NCBI GenBank assembly: GCA_021295815.1
Contig: JAGWBQ010000007.1
Location: 224,247 to 288,246 of the forward strand
Length of the DNA: 64,000 nucleotides
Direction: 5' to 3'
Origin: Gemmatimonadota bacterium
GTDB taxonomy: Bacteria > Gemmatimonadota > Gemmatimonadetes > Longimicrobiales > Gaopeijiaceae
Shown: positions 1-8,676 of the stretch, one piece after another
Position numbering within the stretch: position 1 is the first letter of the stretch
Layout: the number at the start of each line of letters is the position of its first letter
The notes under the pieces: generated by a model
Databases searched by the model: none
What the model saw: the letters and a program-made list of their open reading frames with translations, nothing else
Told to the model about the DNA's origin: nothing
Translations under genes and position numbers: made by a program

Positions 1-1253
1 TGGGCGCGGAGATCGTCGAAGGTGTACGCACCGGCTTCGCGCACACCCGTGACCTTGACGACCGCCATCCGGTTCTCGCCCTGGGCCGTTCGGTAGGTAA
101 CGGGTCCCAATACGTCCCCCTCGACCGCTGTCCGGAGCACATCGTAGCCGGGGGGAAGGCTGGAGAGCTGCGGAACCGGGACGGTGAGCGAGTCCGGCGC
201 TTCAGGATCGGAGTACTGTGCAAAGAGCTCGTTGATCGGAGTCCCGGCTCGGGCTTCGGCAGCCACCAGGTCGGCCGTCTCGGCGGCACCGGTCATGTCG
301 TCGGCGCTGACCTCGGGGCGGATGAGTATGTGCCGGGCGCGCCTCTCGCCAGGTCGGATGCGGTCGAGCCGGATAACGTGAAAGCCGAACTGGGTTTCGA
401 TCACCTCGCTTATCTCGTCCTCGTTCATAGCGAAGACCGCTTCGTCGAACTCCGCCACCATCCCTCCGCGTCTGAACCACCCCAGGTCACCGCCCGAAGC
501 CGCCGAGCCCGGGTCCTGGGAATGAGCGACCGCCAGCGAGTCGAAGGGTTCGCCCTGGAGCGCCCTCAGACGGAGATCGACCGCTTCCGCCCGGGCCGCG
601 ACCACTGCCGAGTCGGAAGGCGCGGGCGAGATCACCACCTGCCTGAAGGTTATGAGCTTGGGCCTCTGATCGAGCGAGCCGCGCATGGTCTCGAAAGCCT
701 CGAGAAGATCGGCCTCCCGTAACACCGGCTGCGAGGCGTTGCGAAGGCGAACCCCGAGGAAGGCCTGCCTCACCTGCTGTTGGGCGATCTGCGAGCGGGT
801 CATGTCTCTGTATTCCGCGAGGGTCATTCCCTCTTGGGCAAGAGCCTGCTGGAGGCTCGCCTGGCCGCCGAAGCGTTGGATGACGGCGTCGATCTCCTCC
901 GTCGTGCGTTCCTCGATGACCTCGCTCGGTATCCGGACGAGAGAGTCGAGGTCGGCTGCGACCAGGATCAGCGTGAGATTCACCAGGTTGTCGAGAATCC
1001 GCCCTCTGAGCTCGTCGAGCTCGGCACCCGGCTCCGGGACTTCGACGGCGCCCATCACCCGAAGGCGTTCGACCTCCTCGTCGATCTGACTTTGGAGGAT
1101 GGCGGAGTCTCCTACGAAGGCGACCACTCGGTCCACGACGTCGCTACCGCCAAGGCCGAGCTGAAGAGCTGCGGCCTCGGGCGGGGCGAGAAGGGCGAGG
1201 GCCCAGACGACCGGCATGAGTCGGGCGGGTGTCCCGGGTAGAGAAAGAGTCAT
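1..1253 (-). CDS. SurA-like periplasmic peptidyl-prolyl isomerase (3' end outside window)
   Basis: Periplasmic chaperone/prolyl isomerase that assists folding of outer-membrane proteins. The frame is open from ATG (complement of 1251-1253) to the window edge, 417 codons, so the C-terminus is missing. A hydrophobic signal sequence covers residues 13-30. A SurA N-terminal-type region ([17 protein letters not shown], residues 41-57) is followed by one complete parvulin domain, about 198-298 ([10 protein letters not shown] ... [11 protein letters not shown]), and the start of a second at about 306 ([10 protein letters not shown]). An internal ATG at 1217 (residue 13, [10 protein letters not shown]) would give a more typical signal peptide. 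It lies 46 bp downstream of a second parvulin lipoprotein gene on the same strand and is probably cotranscribed with it. I did not assign surA because the tail is not visible and two SurA-like genes are present. Confidence 0.9.
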   Translation of the reverse strand, partial: MTLSLPGTPARLMPVVWALALLAPPEAAALQLGLGGSDVVDRVVAFVGDSAILQSQIDEEVERLRVMGAVEVPEPGAELDELRGRILDNLVNLTLILVAADLDSLVRIPSEVIEERTTEEIDAVIQRFGGQASLQQALAQEGMTLAEYRDMTRSQIAQQQVRQAFLGVRLRNASQPVLREADLLEAFETMRGSLDQRPKLITFRQVVISPAPSDSAVVAARAEAVDLRLRALQGEPFDSLAVAHSQDPGSAASGGDLGWFRRGGMVAEFDEAVFAMNEDEISEVIETQFGFHVIRLDRIRPGERRARHILIRPEVSADDMTGAAETADLVAAEARAGTPINELFAQYSDPEAPDSLTVPVPQLSSLPPGYDVLRTAVEGDVLGPVTYRTAQGENRMAVVKVTGVREAGAYTFDDLRA

Positions 1254-1299
1254 GGTAACCATTACACCGCCGGACCGTTCCGGCGTTCCGCAGGTCGGC

Positions 1300-2724
1300 T
1301 CACCGGCCGACGGTGTCCGACAATTCGAGCGGAGAAGCGCTCCGATTCATCCGAGCCGAGGCGATGGCGAGCACGGTCTCGCCCAACGCCCGTTCGTCGA
1401 GCACGAGCGCCCGTCCGCGTCGGATCTCTTCCGTCATTCTGCCAAGCTCGACGCCGTTGGTTCCACCTTGAAGCACCCTCTCCAACGCCTCCCGCGCCAC
1501 GCGGGAGAGAGCCTGGTGCCGGGGTTCGCCGGGCGCCGCGTCGAGCCTGTGGAGCCCAAGGTCGCGCCCCGCTCTGACGAGCTCGCTGCGAGCGGCGTTC
1601 CTCATTTCGTCGATTCGTTCCCGAGTGAGCTCCAGCTCTCCGGATCGGGCTAGCTCTAGCAGGAGCTTCCGGCGCAGCAGCCCGGTCAGGTAGTCGGCCA
1701 CCTCTTCTTCTTCCGCTTCCGCGACCTGTTCGGCCAGGGCCACGCTCTCCTGTGCCAGCGCAAGTCGCACTTCGCCCAAGGTGAGTTTGGCGTCGCCGTG
1801 CGTCGCGACGATCCGGTCCGCGGCGCGGGAGGAGAGGGTCTGGCCGGGGAGGCGAGCCAGCTCGCGGACGAGCGCCGGCGCCTCTTCGAGCACCGTCACC
1901 TCGGCCCCGGCCTCGGCGTCCTCGACCATGGTCGAGTCGGCCGCCAGCCGCCGTTTGACGAGAATCATGTTCCTGATCTCGTTCTCGACCTGCTCGAAAC
2001 CCAGGGCGACGCGTCGATCCAGCCTGACCACGTGCCAGCCGAGTCGGGTTTCCACCGGGCCTCCCAACTGGCCCGGGTCGAGATCGGCGAGCGCGGCCTC
2101 GATCTCGGGGAGCATCTCCCCCTGGCCGAACTCGCCCAGGCTGCCGCCGTACTGCGCGGTGCCGGGGTCGTCGCTGAAGGCGCGGGCGAGTCGGGTGAAG
2201 TTCTCGCCGCCGCGTATCCTGGCGACAAGCTCCTCGGCGCTCTGCCGGACCAGCTCGCGATCCTCGTCCGCAGCGTTGAGCGGAAAGGCGCGGAGAATGT
2301 GGCTGGCGCTCAGACGAACCGGGGGATCGGTCTCTCGGTAGGCTCGCAGCATCTCCTCCTCGGTGACCAGAGTGTCCACCGGATAGCTCCGCACTCTGAG
2401 CGACGTGATCATCTCCTGCTCGACCAAAGGGGCCACGGCGGGATCGAAGTCGACACCGGCGAGTTCGGGATCGTCCGCCATCACCTCGGCCAACACTACG
2501 TAGTCCGCCCATGCCAGGGTGATGCTCGCGATGGCGTTCACATCGGCCGGGACGCTCTCGATGGCGGTTACGATATCGACCACTTCGTCCACGGTGAGCG
2601 TGAAATCGCCGATGCTGCCGACAGCGGATTCGGGCGGTGCGTCGGCGCAGCCGCCGGCGACCAGAATCCAAGTCAGCGGAAGGCGGGCGAGTCGGGTCGC
2701 GCTCGGGAAGGAAATTCTCTTCAC
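1300..2724 (-). CDS. Parvulin-type peptidyl-prolyl isomerase lipoprotein
   Basis: 474-residue secreted prolyl isomerase. The N-terminus ends in a lipobox (LVAGGC, Cys26), so it is probably a membrane-anchored lipoprotein facing the periplasm. A parvulin (PpiC/Rotamase) domain spans about 137-238: it opens with [11 protein letters not shown], contains [18 protein letters not shown], and closes with [11 protein letters not shown]. The remaining C-terminal half is charged, helix-rich and without a recognisable domain, as in SurA/PrsA-type chaperones. It sits between mfd (107 bp upstream) and the SurA-like gene at 1-1253. This looks like a two-gene outer-membrane protein folding module. The protein is not a copy of its neighbour: their sequences differ outside the parvulin fold. 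Confidence 0.9.
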   Translation of the reverse strand: MKRISFPSATRLARLPLTWILVAGGCADAPPESAVGSIGDFTLTVDEVVDIVTAIESVPADVNAIASITLAWADYVVLAEVMADDPELAGVDFDPAVAPLVEQEMITSLRVRSYPVDTLVTEEEMLRAYRETDPPVRLSASHILRAFPLNAADEDRELVRQSAEELVARIRGGENFTRLARAFSDDPGTAQYGGSLGEFGQGEMLPEIEAALADLDPGQLGGPVETRLGWHVVRLDRRVALGFEQVENEIRNMILVKRRLAADSTMVEDAEAGAEVTVLEEAPALVRELARLPGQTLSSRAADRIVATHGDAKLTLGEVRLALAQESVALAEQVAEAEEEEVADYLTGLLRRKLLLELARSGELELTRERIDEMRNAARSELVRAGRDLGLHRLDAAPGEPRHQALSRVAREALERVLQGGTNGVELGRMTEEIRRGRALVLDERALGETVLAIASARMNRSASPLELSDTVGR

Positions 2725-2831
2725 TCGGGTTCGGGGGTTCTTGGAGTGTGCGACGCAGGTCCGACCGTACGGCCGGCCTTCCCTCGTCGGGCTTGCGGGT
2801 GCTGGCGCCGACCCTTCAAGCTAGCTAAATC

Positions 2832-5800
2832 TCACGCGTCGGCGGCCTGCGCCTCCAGGGCGAGGCAGGCGGTCTCGACCGGCGACCGCCGACCGCCGTC
2901 CACGATTACTATCGAGAGCGGATCGATGCGTGCGATCTCGACCGTTGCGTCGCGCTTCCTGAGGACGGGTCCGAAGGCCGCGACCCGAGGGTCGGCCCGG
3001 GTGTGGAAGTTGATGCGCGCCCGGTTTCCGGTCACCGTCACGCTCTCCGCGCCGACCTCCTTCCCGCTCACGCGCAGCTCCGCCGAATCGAAGAGGCGTT
3101 CCACCTCTCGAGGCGGCCTTCCGCACCGGTCGCGCAGCTCCGCCCGCAGTTCGACGATCTCCCGCCGTGCGCCCGCGCCGGAGAGACGACGGTAGAAGTG
3201 GAGCTTCTGGGACGCTTCGCCGGTGTATGCGTCCGGCAGAAAGGCAGGCCCGTCGAGGGTGACCAGCGGATCCGGCCAAAGCTTGGGCTTCTCGATGCCG
3301 CGCACCCTGGCGACGACCTTCTTGAGAAGTCGCATGTAGGCGTCGAGGCCGATACGTTCCGCGAAACCGGACTGCTCCGCGCCGAGGACGTTGCCCGCGC
3401 CTCTCAGTTCCAGATCCTTGAGTGCGATGGTATAGCCTGCACCGAGCTCGATGTTCCGTTCCAGCACCCTCAGCCTGCGCTCCGCCTCGAGCTCCACCTC
3501 GTCGGGGATCAACAGATAGCAGTGCGCACGTCGGTCCGACCGTCCCACCCGCCCCCGGATCTGGTAGAGCTGGGCGAGGCCGAAGCGGTCGGCGCGATCC
3601 ACGATCAGGGTGTTTGCGTTGGGTACGTCGAGGCCGTTCTCGATGATGGAAGAGCAGACCAGCACGTCGGCTGATCCGGTCACGAAGCCGTGCATGGCCT
3701 CGTCGAGCTCGGCCACCGTCATCCGTCCGTGAGCGACCGCCACCTCGGCTCCGGGCGCCAGTGCGCGGACGCGCTCGGCGACGGTGAAGATGGAGTCGAT
3801 GCGGTTGTGAAGAAGATAGGTCTGCCCGCCGCGATCCAGCTCCCGCCCGACGGCTTCGGCGACGATGTCGTCGATCCAGGGCATGACGTGCGTGAAGATG
3901 GGCAGCCTGTCGCGGGGCGGCGTGCGAATGAGCGAGAGGTCGCGGAGGCCCGAGAGCGCCATGTGCAGCGTGCGCGGGATAGGGGTCGCCGAGAGCGTCA
4001 GCACGTCCAGGGAGCTCCGCAGGGCCTTGAGCTTCTCCTTCTGGCGAACGCCGAAGCGCTGTTCCTCGTCGATGATCAGCAGTCCGAGGTCCTTGAAGAT
4101 CACGTCGCCGGAGAGGAGCCTGTGGGTGCCGACGACGATATCGACCTCTCCACCGGCGAGCCCCGCGAGAACGGACCGCCGCTCGGCTGGAGAGCGGAAG
4201 CGTGAGAGCGTGCCGATCGCGACAGGATATCCGGCCAGCCGCTCTTCGAGCGTGCGACGATGCTGTTCGGCGAGGACTGTGGTCGGGGCGAGGAACGCCA
4301 CCTGCTTGCTGTCCTGAACCGCCTTGAACGCGGCCCGCACCGCCACCTCGGTCTTGCCGTAGCCCGCGTCGCCGCAGATCAGACGGTCCATGGGCCGGGC
4401 CCGCTCCATGTCGCGCTTCACCTCGATCGTCGCTTGGCGCTGGTCCGGCGTGTCCTTGAAGGGGAAGGACGACTCCATCTCGCGTTGCCAGCGGGAGTCG
4501 GGCGAGAAGGCGAAGGCGACGGCGGCCTCTCGCCGAGCTTGAAGGTCGAGGAGCTCGGAGGTCATCTCGGCGATGCGCGCTTCGGTCCGAGCGCATTGGC
4601 TGCGCCAGCGCCTGCCGCCGATGCGGTGGAGCGAGGGGGGTGCGGAGTCCTCGTTCACTCCTACCCAGCGTTCGATCCGATCGACGCGGTCCACCGGAAG
4701 CTGGAGCCGGTCGCCGCCCGCGTATTCGATCACGAGCGACTCGATGGTCGTGCCGGCGATCTCCGCCTGTTCGAGCCCCACGAACCGGCCCACACCGTGA
4801 TCCATGTGCACCACGTATTCGCCGGGCTTGAGCTGAGCGAGGCTCTCGACCGATACCTTTCCCCTGAATCGACGCGAGCTGCGCCGCCGGCGCGGACGCT
4901 CGAAGATCTCGTGGTCGTTGAGGACGCGAAGACCGCCCTCCGGCAGGTCGATCTCGAAGCCGCCACCCAGCACGCCCAGACTGAGCGTGGTCCCGGCCGG
5001 AATGCGTTTCTCGCCCAAGATCTCCTCGAGGCGGTCGAGCTGTCCGGGCCCGTCGCAGAGGATGAGCGTCCGACTCCCGGTGTCCTCGCCGGTGCGCAGG
5101 TAGTCCTCCAGGTCCCGCATGTTGCGCCGGATGCGCGGCGGCGGGCGGCCCTCGAGGTCGATCGGGCTGTGGCAGCCGCGGAGGCGGCCGTTGCCGGATT
5201 CCGCGCCGAGCGGCTCTTCCGAAACCGTTACCCAGCCGTACTGGCGACCCATTTCCCGGAAGGTCAGGGGATCGAGGAAGAGTTCGCCCGGTTCCGGCGC
5301 GGACTCGGCGGCGCCGCCGAGCGCGGCGTAGCGCTTGGTAACCCGTTCCCACGCCTTCACCGCCGCCTTCTCGACGCTGAAGTCTCCGAGTCGGGCGAAA
5401 ACGGCGTTCGGAGGCAGAAGGTCCGGCAAAGAGGACTTGGCGACAGCCTCTCCGGCTTCGGTGCCGGTCCGGAAGTCGACCGGGAGGAGCTGCGCTTCCT
5501 GAGTGTTCGTGCGCGAGAGCTGGTCGGTGGGATCGAAGGTGCGAATCGATCTGATCTCGTCGTCCCAGAACTCCACGCGGACGGGATCGTTGGACGCCAC
5601 CGTGTAGAAGTCGATGATGCCGCCGCGCACGGCGAATTGGCCAACCTCTTCGACCACCGGCGCTCTCTCGTAGCCGCGACTCGAGAGATCGTCGACGAGT
5701 CGCGCATGGCCGTATCCGTCGCCGACGCGGAGCCTGAGCTTGAGCGACGCAAGCGCTTCCGGTACGGTAAGCTTCTCCTGAAGGGCTCGAGGTGTGGCGA

Positions 5801-5957
5801 GGAGGATGCCGCACTCGTTCGAGAGGACGGCTTCGACCGCCTCCACACGAAGCGAGCTGATCTCCGCCTGCTCCCTGCCTATCTCGTAGGGCAGGGACTC
5901 GCGTTGCGGGTAGAGCCGCCACTCGGGACGGTCGTCTCCTAAGACCGTCTCCGACAC
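2832..5957 (-). CDS. mfd: Transcription-repair coupling factor Mfd
   Basis: ATP-dependent translocase that removes RNA polymerase stalled at lesions and recruits UvrA. Numbered from GTG 5957 (1041 aa), it has the UvrB-like N-terminal region, the RNA polymerase-interacting domain near 375-430 (LKPGEYVVHMDHGVGRFVGL), Walker A GDAGYGKTE (529-537), the DEEQ box (IIDEEQRFGVRQKEKLK), SATPIPRTLHMAL, QIRGRVGRS and the C-terminal TRCF domain. Family members are usually 1100-1170 aa, so about 80 N-terminal residues are missing from this start. They are encoded in frame immediately upstream (see 5958-6194), but that extension has no ATG, GTG or TTG and begins after a TAA. GTG 5957 is therefore the first conventional start, and the native start is probably lost or non-canonical. 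Confidence 0.93.
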   Translation of the reverse strand: MSETVLGDDRPEWRLYPQRESLPYEIGREQAEISSLRVEAVEAVLSNECGILLATPRALQEKLTVPEALASLKLRLRVGDGYGHARLVDDLSSRGYERAPVVEEVGQFAVRGGIIDFYTVASNDPVRVEFWDDEIRSIRTFDPTDQLSRTNTQEAQLLPVDFRTGTEAGEAVAKSSLPDLLPPNAVFARLGDFSVEKAAVKAWERVTKRYAALGGAAESAPEPGELFLDPLTFREMGRQYGWVTVSEEPLGAESGNGRLRGCHSPIDLEGRPPPRIRRNMRDLEDYLRTGEDTGSRTLILCDGPGQLDRLEEILGEKRIPAGTTLSLGVLGGGFEIDLPEGGLRVLNDHEIFERPRRRRSSRRFRGKVSVESLAQLKPGEYVVHMDHGVGRFVGLEQAEIAGTTIESLVIEYAGGDRLQLPVDRVDRIERWVGVNEDSAPPSLHRIGGRRWRSQCARTEARIAEMTSELLDLQARREAAVAFAFSPDSRWQREMESSFPFKDTPDQRQATIEVKRDMERARPMDRLICGDAGYGKTEVAVRAAFKAVQDSKQVAFLAPTTVLAEQHRRTLEERLAGYPVAIGTLSRFRSPAERRSVLAGLAGGEVDIVVGTHRLLSGDVIFKDLGLLIIDEEQRFGVRQKEKLKALRSSLDVLTLSATPIPRTLHMALSGLRDLSLIRTPPRDRLPIFTHVMPWIDDIVAEAVGRELDRGGQTYLLHNRIDSIFTVAERVRALAPGAEVAVAHGRMTVAELDEAMHGFVTGSADVLVCSSIIENGLDVPNANTLIVDRADRFGLAQLYQIRGRVGRSDRRAHCYLLIPDEVELEAERRLRVLERNIELGAGYTIALKDLELRGAGNVLGAEQSGFAERIGLDAYMRLLKKVVARVRGIEKPKLWPDPLVTLDGPAFLPDAYTGEASQKLHFYRRLSGAGARREIVELRAELRDRCGRPPREVERLFDSAELRVSGKEVGAESVTVTGNRARINFHTRADPRVAAFGPVLRKRDATVEIARIDPLSIVIVDGGRRSPVETACLALEAQAADA

Positions 5958-6194
5958 GGTCTCGAGATCGGCGTCGATCCCGGATATCTCGGAAGGCGAC
6001 GGAGCGACGCCTACGAAGATCCGATCCGGATTGGCCCGCCGGAGCGCGAAGAGCAGGAGAGAGCCGAGAGAGCCGACCGCTCCGCGAACGGGCGTGATCT
6101 CGCCGGGGTCGGGAAGCGAACCCGAGAGCTCGCGTACCGGCTCGCCGCGCGCGATGGAGTCGAGCAGTAGCCTGTCTCCGCCGATCCGCAGCTC
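5958..6194 (-). other. In-frame N-terminal extension of mfd without a conventional start codon
   Basis: 79 codons contiguous with the mfd frame translate to Mfd-like N-terminal sequence, including GAVGSLGSLLLFALRRA, RIFVGVAPSPSEISG and IDADLETV, which match the start of the UvrB-homology module. The segment begins directly after an in-frame TAA at 6195-6197. An ATG at 6216-6218 is in frame but reaches that TAA after seven codons. No ATG, GTG or TTG occurs between TAA and GTG 5957; only CTG (6189-6191) or ATC (6183-6185) could start it. The homology shows that this was coding sequence. Whether it is still translated cannot be decided here. Confidence 0.75.
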
Positions 6195-6253
6195 TTAGAA
6201 GCCCGTGGCTGAGCCCATGGCGAAACTCTCCCGACCGCCGAGAGCCGCGCAGC
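6192..6253 (-). repeat. Dispersed repeat, copy C (at mfd 5' end)
   Basis: One of three copies of an approximately 47-bp element (others at 15640-15686 and 28692-28738). Core shared on this strand: GCTCTCGGCG, TCG, GAGTTTCGC, then GGGCT-CTA. This copy has about 13 extra bases between the GTTTCGCC core and the GGGCTTCTAAGAG end, compared with copy B. It contains the ATG (6218) and TAA (6197) that precede the mfd frame. Its CTCTC...GAGAG arms can pair. The rest of the gap, 6254-6389, holds only a short inverted repeat (CTGCC-GT-GGCAG, 6346-6357) downstream of the 6390 gene. Confidence 0.6.
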
Positions 6254-6389
6254 AGCTGCGCCCGGTACGATGAGGTGTGATTTTCATCGCTGTTCGCCCG
6301 CTGAGCGAAACCGAGCGCAGGGTCCGGCGCGGATGTGGCGTCGCACTGCCGTGGCAGGTCCTGTCCACGGGTGGTTTGGGCGTGTGATC

Positions 6390-6959
6390 CTAGAGCGTGG
6401 AATCCAGGCTGATCTGGTGCCCGCAGAGGGTGCCGGTGGCCGAGCCGCTTACGACCAGGTCGGTATCGACCGTCACTGTGATGTTGAGCGAGGCCGAGCA
6501 GTCGCCGGTGCGCGTGCCGACTTCCCACGAAAAGTCGCCGCTAAGCAGGTTGGTGATCGTGATGCCGGTCTCCCCCACGGAGAAGTTGCCTGCGAAGGTG
6601 AGACTGGGGTTGCCGTTCACGGTGAAGACGAGTCCGTCCTGGCTCACGACGCACGCCACCGGCACCATGGTAAAGCTCCAACTGCCGGAGAGTCCGTCGC
6701 CACCCGGTGTCAACGAACCTTCTACGGTTGCGGCTCCGCCTGCCGGGCAGGGAACCTGCTGCAGGACCGTAAGCGCCTCGATAAGGGAGACGTCCGAAGG
6801 GATTATCGTCTGCAGCCCGGTGGCCAGGGTGGTGGCCTCCTGGGCGGTGAGGGTCTCCTCTTCGGGGGGCACGAGGGTGGAGTCGCCGCAGGCGACGGGA
6901 GCGAGGACGAGGCCGCAGAGGGCGAGGGAGGCCGCGAGCTTGCGAGTGTTCTTGAGCAT
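6390..6959 (-). CDS. Small secreted lipoprotein, unknown function
   Basis: 189 aa. A signal peptide ends in a lipobox (LAPVACGDS, Cys24), so this is probably a lipoprotein. The mature part is Thr/Ser/Gly-rich and beta-strand-like, with four spaced cysteines (PCPAGG, VACVV, GDCSAS, TLCGHQ) that could form disulfides. I recognise no named family. It is a paralogue of the protein encoded next to it at 7021-7650. Both share the plan: lipobox, a helical stretch with an ALxDA/LATGL-like pattern, a cysteine-bearing beta region, and a terminal GTLCG motif a few residues before the stop. The two genes are separated by 61 bp and probably form one unit. Confidence 0.75.
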   Translation of the reverse strand: MLKNTRKLAASLALCGLVLAPVACGDSTLVPPEEETLTAQEATTLATGLQTIIPSDVSLIEALTVLQQVPCPAGGAATVEGSLTPGGDGLSGSWSFTMVPVACVVSQDGLVFTVNGNPSLTFAGNFSVGETGITITNLLSGDFSWEVGTRTGDCSASLNITVTVDTDLVVSGSATGTLCGHQISLDSTL

Positions 6960-7020
6960 TTTCGGTTCTTCCTGATTCGTGAGTGTGAGTGGGGTAACGA
7001 CGCCGGCGAAATGGGGCGGT

Positions 7021-7650
7021 CTACGGATTCCCGACGGGGTACCCGCAAAGGGTGCCTTGAACGCTGCCCGAGGAGGACGCTTGGTCCGTGAGAGATTGAA
7101 CGGTTTCGACGTCCACCGAGACGATACAGGCGCCCGTGCGGTCGCCTATCCACCAGTCGAGGGTGCCGCGCGCCCAGTAGGAGCCCGCGAGGGCGTCGTC
7201 CGCCGCCGTATAATATCCTTCGCCCGACACCGATCCGTCAATAGCGAAGGCGACACCGCCTCCCGAGATCAGGCATTGGTTCGCCGAGATTTCAAAGGTG
7301 TAGGCGGTCGAGTCGGCCGATGTGGCGGAGGTGCCGGTGATCGACACGTCGCCCTCGATCGAGCAGTCGAGGTATATGGAGGCTTCCTCCCTTACGCCGC
7401 CGGGGGCCGCCCACACGCCCATCTCGGAAAAGGCGTCGTTCAGGGCTGCGATCTGAGCGGCCGGCAACTCGCCCTCGGGGGCAGTCGGATCCGCGCTGCA
7501 TGATGACCCGACGAAAAGCGCAGCGGCTGCGAAAGCCGGGATCGCGACCGACGGGGAACGCCACGCGAGCGGTCTTGCGGCAGGGAGCCGTGCCAACGGT
7601 CTCGCCTCTGGCGCTGCGGTCGGTCCCCGACCTCTGGACGAAGACGTCAT
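7021..7650 (-). CDS. Small secreted lipoprotein, paralogue of neighbour
   Basis: 209 aa from ATG 7650. A long basic N-terminus precedes a hydrophobic segment (AIPAFAAAALFVGSSC), with Cys51 as probable lipidation site. An internal start nearer the hydrophobic core is possible. The mature region is rich in Ser/Thr/Gly and has cysteines in LDCSIEGD, NQCLISGG, GACIVSV and GTLCGYP. The same cysteine spacing and the terminal GTLCG motif occur in the 6390-6959 product. Function unknown. An imperfect inverted repeat TGTAG-N2-CTACA (7652-7663) lies directly upstream of the ATG. Confidence 0.7.
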   Translation of the reverse strand: MTSSSRGRGPTAAPEARPLARLPAARPLAWRSPSVAIPAFAAAALFVGSSCSADPTAPEGELPAAQIAALNDAFSEMGVWAAPGGVREEASIYLDCSIEGDVSITGTSATSADSTAYTFEISANQCLISGGGVAFAIDGSVSGEGYYTAADDALAGSYWARGTLDWWIGDRTGACIVSVDVETVQSLTDQASSSGSVQGTLCGYPVGNP

Positions 7651-7731
7651 ATGTAGTGCTACACCACCCGCTCCCGTCCGGTCCGAAGTTCGACGTCGCC
7701 TCGTCGGCTACCCGCATCGGGGCGCCGGGCC

Positions 7732-7737
7732 TATCTT
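7732..7737 (+). promoter_or_regulatory. Possible -10 element for leaderless DUF58 transcript
   Basis: TATCTT lies 6 nt before the GTG at 7744, the distance at which transcription would begin on the start codon itself. No Shine-Dalgarno sequence and no convincing -35 are visible. Confidence 0.3.
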
Positions 7738-7743
7738 CCCCCC

Positions 7744-8670
7744 GTGTCGACACCTGCCGCGCTACCCGATACCGCACGCCCCGATCTTGCCGATCCCGCG
7801 ACCTTGGCGGAGATCGGCGGCATTGAACTGGTCGCCGAGGCCGTGGTGAGCGGCTTCCTAATGGGGCTGCACCGTTCGCCCAAACGCGGCTTCTCGGCTG
7901 AGTTCGCCGAATCGCGCCAGTACCGGCCCGGCGACGACACCCGATACCTCGACTGGCGGATGTTCGGCAGGACCGACCGCTACTTCGTCAAGCAGTTTCA
8001 GGAGGAGACCAACCTGCGCGCCGAGCTCGTCGTCGACGCCAGCGCCTCCATGGAGTGGTCCTCCGATCCGTCTCGTCTGCCCGCGAAGCTATGGTACGCG
8101 AGCCATCTGGGGGCCTGCATCTCGCTCATACTGCTTCGCCAGGGGGACGCGGTCGGCTCGATCGCGTTCAGCGACCGGGTCACGTCGAGAATCCGGGCGC
8201 GCGGCGGACGCAGGCAGTGGCGCGAGATCACCTTGGCGTTGTCCGGGCTTCGCGGCGGAGGCGGCTCCGGAGCAGAAGGGGCGCTGCGGGACGTCGCCCG
8301 ACGTCTGCACAAGAGCGGCATGGTGGTGCTTATCTCGGACCTGCTTGTCGACGCCGAGGAGACCATCGACGCCTGCCGCTTCCTTCGCCACCGAGGCCAC
8401 GAGGTCATCGTGTTCCACGTCATGGACCCGGGAGAGCGAGACCTGCCGGCGAGTTCGGAGGCGAAGTTCGTGGATCCGGAGACCGGCAAGGAGAGCGTAG
8501 TCAACGTCGCGGACCTGCGCGCCGAATACCGGACCGCGGTCGAGGATGCCGTGGCCGAATGGAGGCGAGCCTTCGGCCCCTTCGGGATCGACTATCATCT
8601 GGTCGGTACGGACGAACCGCTCGCGACGGCCCTCCGGGCGGCGTTGGTCAAGCGCGAACGTTTGGGATAG
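7744..8670 (+). CDS. DUF58 domain protein
   Basis: 308 aa, cytoplasmic. It carries the DUF58 signature RQYRPGDDTRYLDWRMFGRT followed by a von Willebrand A-like half with a MIDAS-type DASASMEWS and a second acidic strand (VVLISDLLVD). DUF58 proteins are usually encoded with a MoxR AAA+ ATPase and BatA/B vWA membrane proteins and are thought to act in envelope or stress-related assembly. Here the BatA-like partner follows after 6 nt, but no MoxR gene is present in the window. GTG 7744 is the first start in the frame and gives the usual family length. Confidence 0.88.
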   Translation: MSTPAALPDTARPDLADPATLAEIGGIELVAEAVVSGFLMGLHRSPKRGFSAEFAESRQYRPGDDTRYLDWRMFGRTDRYFVKQFQEETNLRAELVVDASASMEWSSDPSRLPAKLWYASHLGACISLILLRQGDAVGSIAFSDRVTSRIRARGGRRQWREITLALSGLRGGGGSGAEGALRDVARRLHKSGMVVLISDLLVDAEETIDACRFLRHRGHEVIVFHVMDPGERDLPASSEAKFVDPETGKESVVNVADLRAEYRTAVEDAVAEWRRAFGPFGIDYHLVGTDEPLATALRAALVKRERLG

Positions 8671-8676
8671 CGGCTA

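Noticed and set aside
1..2724. Possible assembly duplication of a parvulin gene
   Set aside because: The two proteins differ in length, signal type and sequence outside the parvulin motifs, so they are true paralogues.
6195..6197. In-frame stop before the mfd extension considered as a selenocysteine codon
   Set aside because: The codon is TAA, which is not used for selenocysteine or pyrrolysine, and only seven codons precede it.
2821..6528. Very long open frame (1235 codons) on the minus strand in a phase different from mfd
   Set aside because: Its translation is Arg/Ser/His-rich without domains, while the overlapping phase is unmistakably Mfd. It is a high-GC shadow.
7652..7663. Inverted repeat TGTAG-N2-CTACA at the start of the 7021-7650 gene
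   Set aside because: Only five base pairs per arm and no second copy seen. It is too short to call an operator.
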